A stretch of 64,000 nucleotides of DNA from Jiulongibacter sediminis (GTDB lineage Bacteria; Bacteroidota; Bacteroidia; Cytophagales; Spirosomataceae), in the NCBI RefSeq assembly GCF_001306455.1, contig NZ_LGTQ01000013.1, forward strand, positions 124,001-188,000. The letters are read 5' to 3'. A program made the position numbers and the translations under genes. Below are positions 61,996 through 64,000 of this stretch, piece by piece (position 1 is the stretch's first letter; each line of letters opens with the position of its first letter). The notes beneath the pieces were generated by a model that ran no database searches, was not told where the DNA came from, and was given only the letters and a program-made list of their open reading frames with translations.

Positions 61996-62021
61996 GTATC
62001 GGGCTGCAAAGTAAACGCTTT
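61902..62021. repeat. Direct repeat copy B
   Basis: Second copy of the tRNA-Ser plus 26-base upstream flank. The repeated flank may carry the tRNA promoter (TTTACTTTGCAG on minus), so the GIY-YIG gene may be transcribed from it. The two copies are offset by 407-425 bases. Confidence 0.9.
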
Positions 62022-62039
62022 AGGATCGAATATGAAAGA

Positions 62040-63104
62040 TTAATCTGCCATTTCGCCTCTCAGATTTTTCTGAAGAAGACTTTCTATTTCTGCTTTGGGC
62101 AGGTTTTGACCCAACAGGAACATTAGTTTTGTCAAAGCGGCCTCTGTAGTCAGGTCTTTTCCACTGATGACGCCAATATTTTGTAAACCGAGCCCTGTAG
62201 CATAGTCCTGTTGTCTCACGCTACCTCCCTGGCACTGAGAAACATTTAGAATAATGATGCCATCGTTTGAGGCTGCCTTTAGGACTCTTAGGAAACCCTC
62301 ATTGCTACTTGCATTGCCTGAACCATAAGTTTCAAGTACAAGAGCTTTTAAGTCCTTGATTTTGAGCATTTCAGCTAGCATTTCATTGCTTAGGCCAGGG
62401 AAAAGTTTGATAATCAAAACCCTGGTGTCGAGCTGATGATAAACTGTGAAAGGGCCTGAGGGTTTTTGGAATAAATAGGGGTAGTTGTACTCACAATAAA
62501 CACCCACTTCTGCCAGCATGGGATAGTTCTCCGATTGAAAAGCATCAAACTGTGAACTCTCTTGTTTTTTTGCCCGGTTACCTCTCAAAAGCCGCCCATT
62601 GAAATAGATACAAACTTCATGAAGGATCGGTTGATTCTCTTTTTGATCAGCGGCCAACTCTATAGCCGTAATCATGTTTTCACGGGCATCTGTTCGGGCA
62701 ACGCCTAAAGAAAGTTGGGCACCAGTGAATATGACAGGTTTACCGAGGTTCTCAAATAAAAAGCTAAGGGCAGAGGCCGTGTAAGCCATAGTGTCAGTGC
62801 CATGCAGAATCACAAAGCCGTCATACTCGTCATATTTCTGCTCAATCAGAGAGGCGAGATCCAACCATATTTCTGGTCGCATGTCGGATGAGTCAATGGG
62901 CGGTTCAATGGGAATAACGGTAATCTCAGCCTGCACACGATTAAGCTCAGGAATGTGGCGGCTTAGCTGCTCAAAATTCATTGGAACTAGCGTATGATCT
63001 TCCTGATCATAAATCATTCCCAAGGTGCCACCCGTGTAAATCACCAGAATTTTTGCCGTGGCTAAACCTGAGATATTTTCAATATGATATTCCTTATGCC
63101 CCAT
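62040..63104 (-). CDS. ansA: Type I L-asparaginase
   Basis: A 354-residue asparaginase. It has the first catalytic threonine in ILVIYTGGTLGMIYD, the second in VILHGTDTMAYTASAL and TGAQLSLGVARTDAREN, with GNRAKKQESSQFDAF and VLETYGSGNASSNEGF later. There is no signal peptide, as for cytoplasmic type I enzymes. A one-base gap from the upstream TPR gene indicates an operon. Confidence 0.94.
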   Translation of the reverse strand: MGHKEYHIENISGLATAKILVIYTGGTLGMIYDQEDHTLVPMNFEQLSRHIPELNRVQAEITVIPIEPPIDSSDMRPEIWLDLASLIEQKYDEYDGFVILHGTDTMAYTASALSFLFENLGKPVIFTGAQLSLGVARTDARENMITAIELAADQKENQPILHEVCIYFNGRLLRGNRAKKQESSQFDAFQSENYPMLAEVGVYCEYNYPYLFQKPSGPFTVYHQLDTRVLIIKLFPGLSNEMLAEMLKIKDLKALVLETYGSGNASSNEGFLRVLKAASNDGIIILNVSQCQGGSVRQQDYATGLGLQNIGVISGKDLTTEAALTKLMFLLGQNLPKAEIESLLQKNLRGEMAD

Positions 63105-63105
63105 G

Positions 63106-63435
63106 TTACCAGTCTTCAGCTTCGTCTTTCATTCGTTGAAATGCTCCTTTCAGCTCTTTGAGTATTTTATCATTTTCTTGTTTTGTTGCTAGAGAAATTC
63201 CCTCTAAATAGATTTTTTCAGCCTCTTCATAATTTTCATTCTCTGTGAGAATGCCGCCCAACTGATAGTATGTAGGCAGATAGTTAGAGTGCTCATTTTT
63301 AATATTTGTCAAAAGTGTTAGAGCTTCTGATTGGTCAATATTCATGTACTCCATGGCCAAAGCATATTTATTGAACGGCTCATTCGGCTCTTCTGCTACC
63401 AACTGCTTCAAAATTTTCAAACGGGCTTCTTGCAT
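63106..63435 (-). CDS. Small TPR-repeat protein
   Basis: A 109-residue helical protein with about two tetratricopeptide repeats (FNKYALAMEYMNIDQSEALTLL, LPTYYQLGGILTENENYEEAEKIYLEGI). It probably mediates protein contacts. It leads the operon with ansA. Its start lies close to the etfB promoter, so the two transcription units are divergent and may affect each other. Confidence 0.85.
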   Translation of the reverse strand: MQEARLKILKQLVAEEPNEPFNKYALAMEYMNIDQSEALTLLTNIKNEHSNYLPTYYQLGGILTENENYEEAEKIYLEGISLATKQENDKILKELKGAFQRMKDEAEDW

Positions 63436-63460
63436 TGCTTTCGTCGCTTCCTTAGATTTG
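63430..63460 (+). promoter_or_regulatory. Promoter of etfB
   Basis: TTG at 63430-63432, a 20-base spacer and TAGATTTG at 63453-63460 (exact TAnnTTTG). It lies 55 bases before the etfB ATG and just upstream of the palindrome. Confidence 0.6.
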
Positions 63461-63463
63461 TAA

Positions 63464-63481
63464 TGTTATGCATGCATAACA
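63464..63481. promoter_or_regulatory. Perfect 18-base palindrome at the etfB transcription start
   Basis: TGTTATGCATGCATAACA is a perfect palindrome that begins three bases after the -7 box, covering the expected start point. This is where a dimeric repressor would bind. No matching regulator gene is in the window. Confidence 0.7.
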
Positions 63482-63515
63482 ATTTTGATCATTTCAACGC
63501 TAACATAACATAAAT

Positions 63516-64000
63516 ATGAATATACTGGTTTGCATTTCGAGTGTTCCTGACACTACCGCGAAAATTACTTTTAAGGATGATAATACAACTTTTAATAAAG
63601 ACGGTGTGACTCATATCATCGGGCCTTATGATGACTATGCTTTGGCAAGAGCCATTGAACTCAAAGAGGAATTGGGTGGTACGGTAACAGTTCTTAATGT
63701 AGGAACAGCCGAGACTGAGCCTCAAATAAGGAAGGCCTTGGCTATCGGGGCCGATGAGGCGATTCGTGTAGATGCTGAACCGACGGATTCGTTTTTTGTT
63801 GCGGAGCAAATCGCTGCAGTTGCCAAAGAAAATTCATATGATCTGATTATGATGGGTCGGGAGACCACCGATTATAATTCAGGAGTTGTTCATGGTATTG
63901 TAGGTCAATTGCTTGGTATGCCTTCACTTTCTCCGGTTATGGAACTTAATATTGATGGTAATACAGCTAAAATTTCAAGGGAAATTGAAGGTGGAAAGGA
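63516..64000 (+). CDS. etfB: Electron transfer flavoprotein subunit beta, 3' end beyond window
   Basis: The first 161 residues of EtfB. It starts MNILVCISSVPDTTAKITF, with PYDDYALARAIELKEELGG, VTVLNVGTAE, ALAIGADEAIRVD, MMGRETTDYNSGVVHG and GQLLGMPS. EtfB with EtfA accepts electrons from acyl-CoA dehydrogenases and passes them to quinone. It is likely followed by etfA outside the window. It has a promoter and a palindromic operator candidate. Confidence 0.95.
   Translation, partial: MNILVCISSVPDTTAKITFKDDNTTFNKDGVTHIIGPYDDYALARAIELKEELGGTVTVLNVGTAETEPQIRKALAIGADEAIRVDAEPTDSFFVAEQIAAVAKENSYDLIMMGRETTDYNSGVVHGIVGQLLGMPSLSPVMELNIDGNTAKISREIEGGK

Noticed and set aside
63489-63809. Minus-strand frame antisense to etfB
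   Set aside because: It mirrors the etfB coding region with no recognisable domain.

Overview
The window looks like ordinary chromosome of a Bacteroidota member, most likely in the Cytophagales and probably marine; the genus cannot be told from the sequence. Three things support this. Secreted proteins end in type IX secretion (T9SS) sorting domains (2236-4290, 35249-37747). Many genes have TAnnTTTG boxes at the -7 position of Bacteroidota promoters. Shine-Dalgarno sequences are almost absent, except for a perfect one before rpsU. Coding density is high, and no gene-free stretch exceeds about 220 bases. I see no phage, insertion sequence, CRISPR array, rRNA operon or replication origin. Annotated starts were chosen by family alignment and promoter position, and several open frames begin well upstream of the real gene.

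Layout. 1-6785: a DoxX/DUF1599 pair divergent from folP, a fibronectin-III T9SS protein with a strong terminator, then a coupled thiolase-like/AMP-ligase pair. 6822-13229: TonB-dependent receptor, queD-lpxB-lipoprotein operon, sufB and a DUF5694 protein. 13236-24031: aguB, a GNAT pair, Ldh-family dehydrogenase, MuiA-like protein, DUF502 protein, aroA, a GltB-like flavoenzyme, and folD with a lipoprotein. 24217-30955: a kinase resembling nicotinamide riboside kinase, HerA-like ATPase, rpsU-xerC, M1 peptidase and a transglutaminase-fold protein. 31139-35201: galE-rfbB-rfbA nucleotide-sugar genes and a BON-LysM protein. 35249-44109: M43 protease, a large hybrid histidine kinase, rsmA, and an overlapping kinase/regulator pair whose regulator fuses a receiver to a CRP-type factor. 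44279-53038: small proteins, a coupled pyrB-nuoC-phosphodiesterase operon, a ROK regulator, a beta-propeller protein, a Dabb protein, and a MarR-lipase pair. 53125-60579: maf, an orphan T9SS-tail-like protein, an outer-membrane-type protein, gmk, an ECF sigma/anti-sigma pair, DinB, rluF, a UMF1 transporter and a glycerophosphodiesterase. 60569-64000: proB, tRNA-Ser, the tRNA-associated element, ansA and the start of etfB.

The most unusual locus is 61484-62021. A functional-looking tRNA-Ser(GGA) is followed by a small GIY-YIG nuclease gene and then by a second, broken copy of the same tRNA and its upstream flank. The broken copy has an 18-base near-palindrome inserted in its D-loop and has lost its T-arm and 3' acceptor strand. 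This has the form of a tRNA-targeted element carrying its own nuclease. Other points of interest are an 18-base perfect palindrome at the predicted etfB transcription start, the rpsU Shine-Dalgarno exception, a thiolase lacking its second catalytic cysteine paired with a short AMP-ligase, and a soluble protein resembling a T9SS sorting domain.
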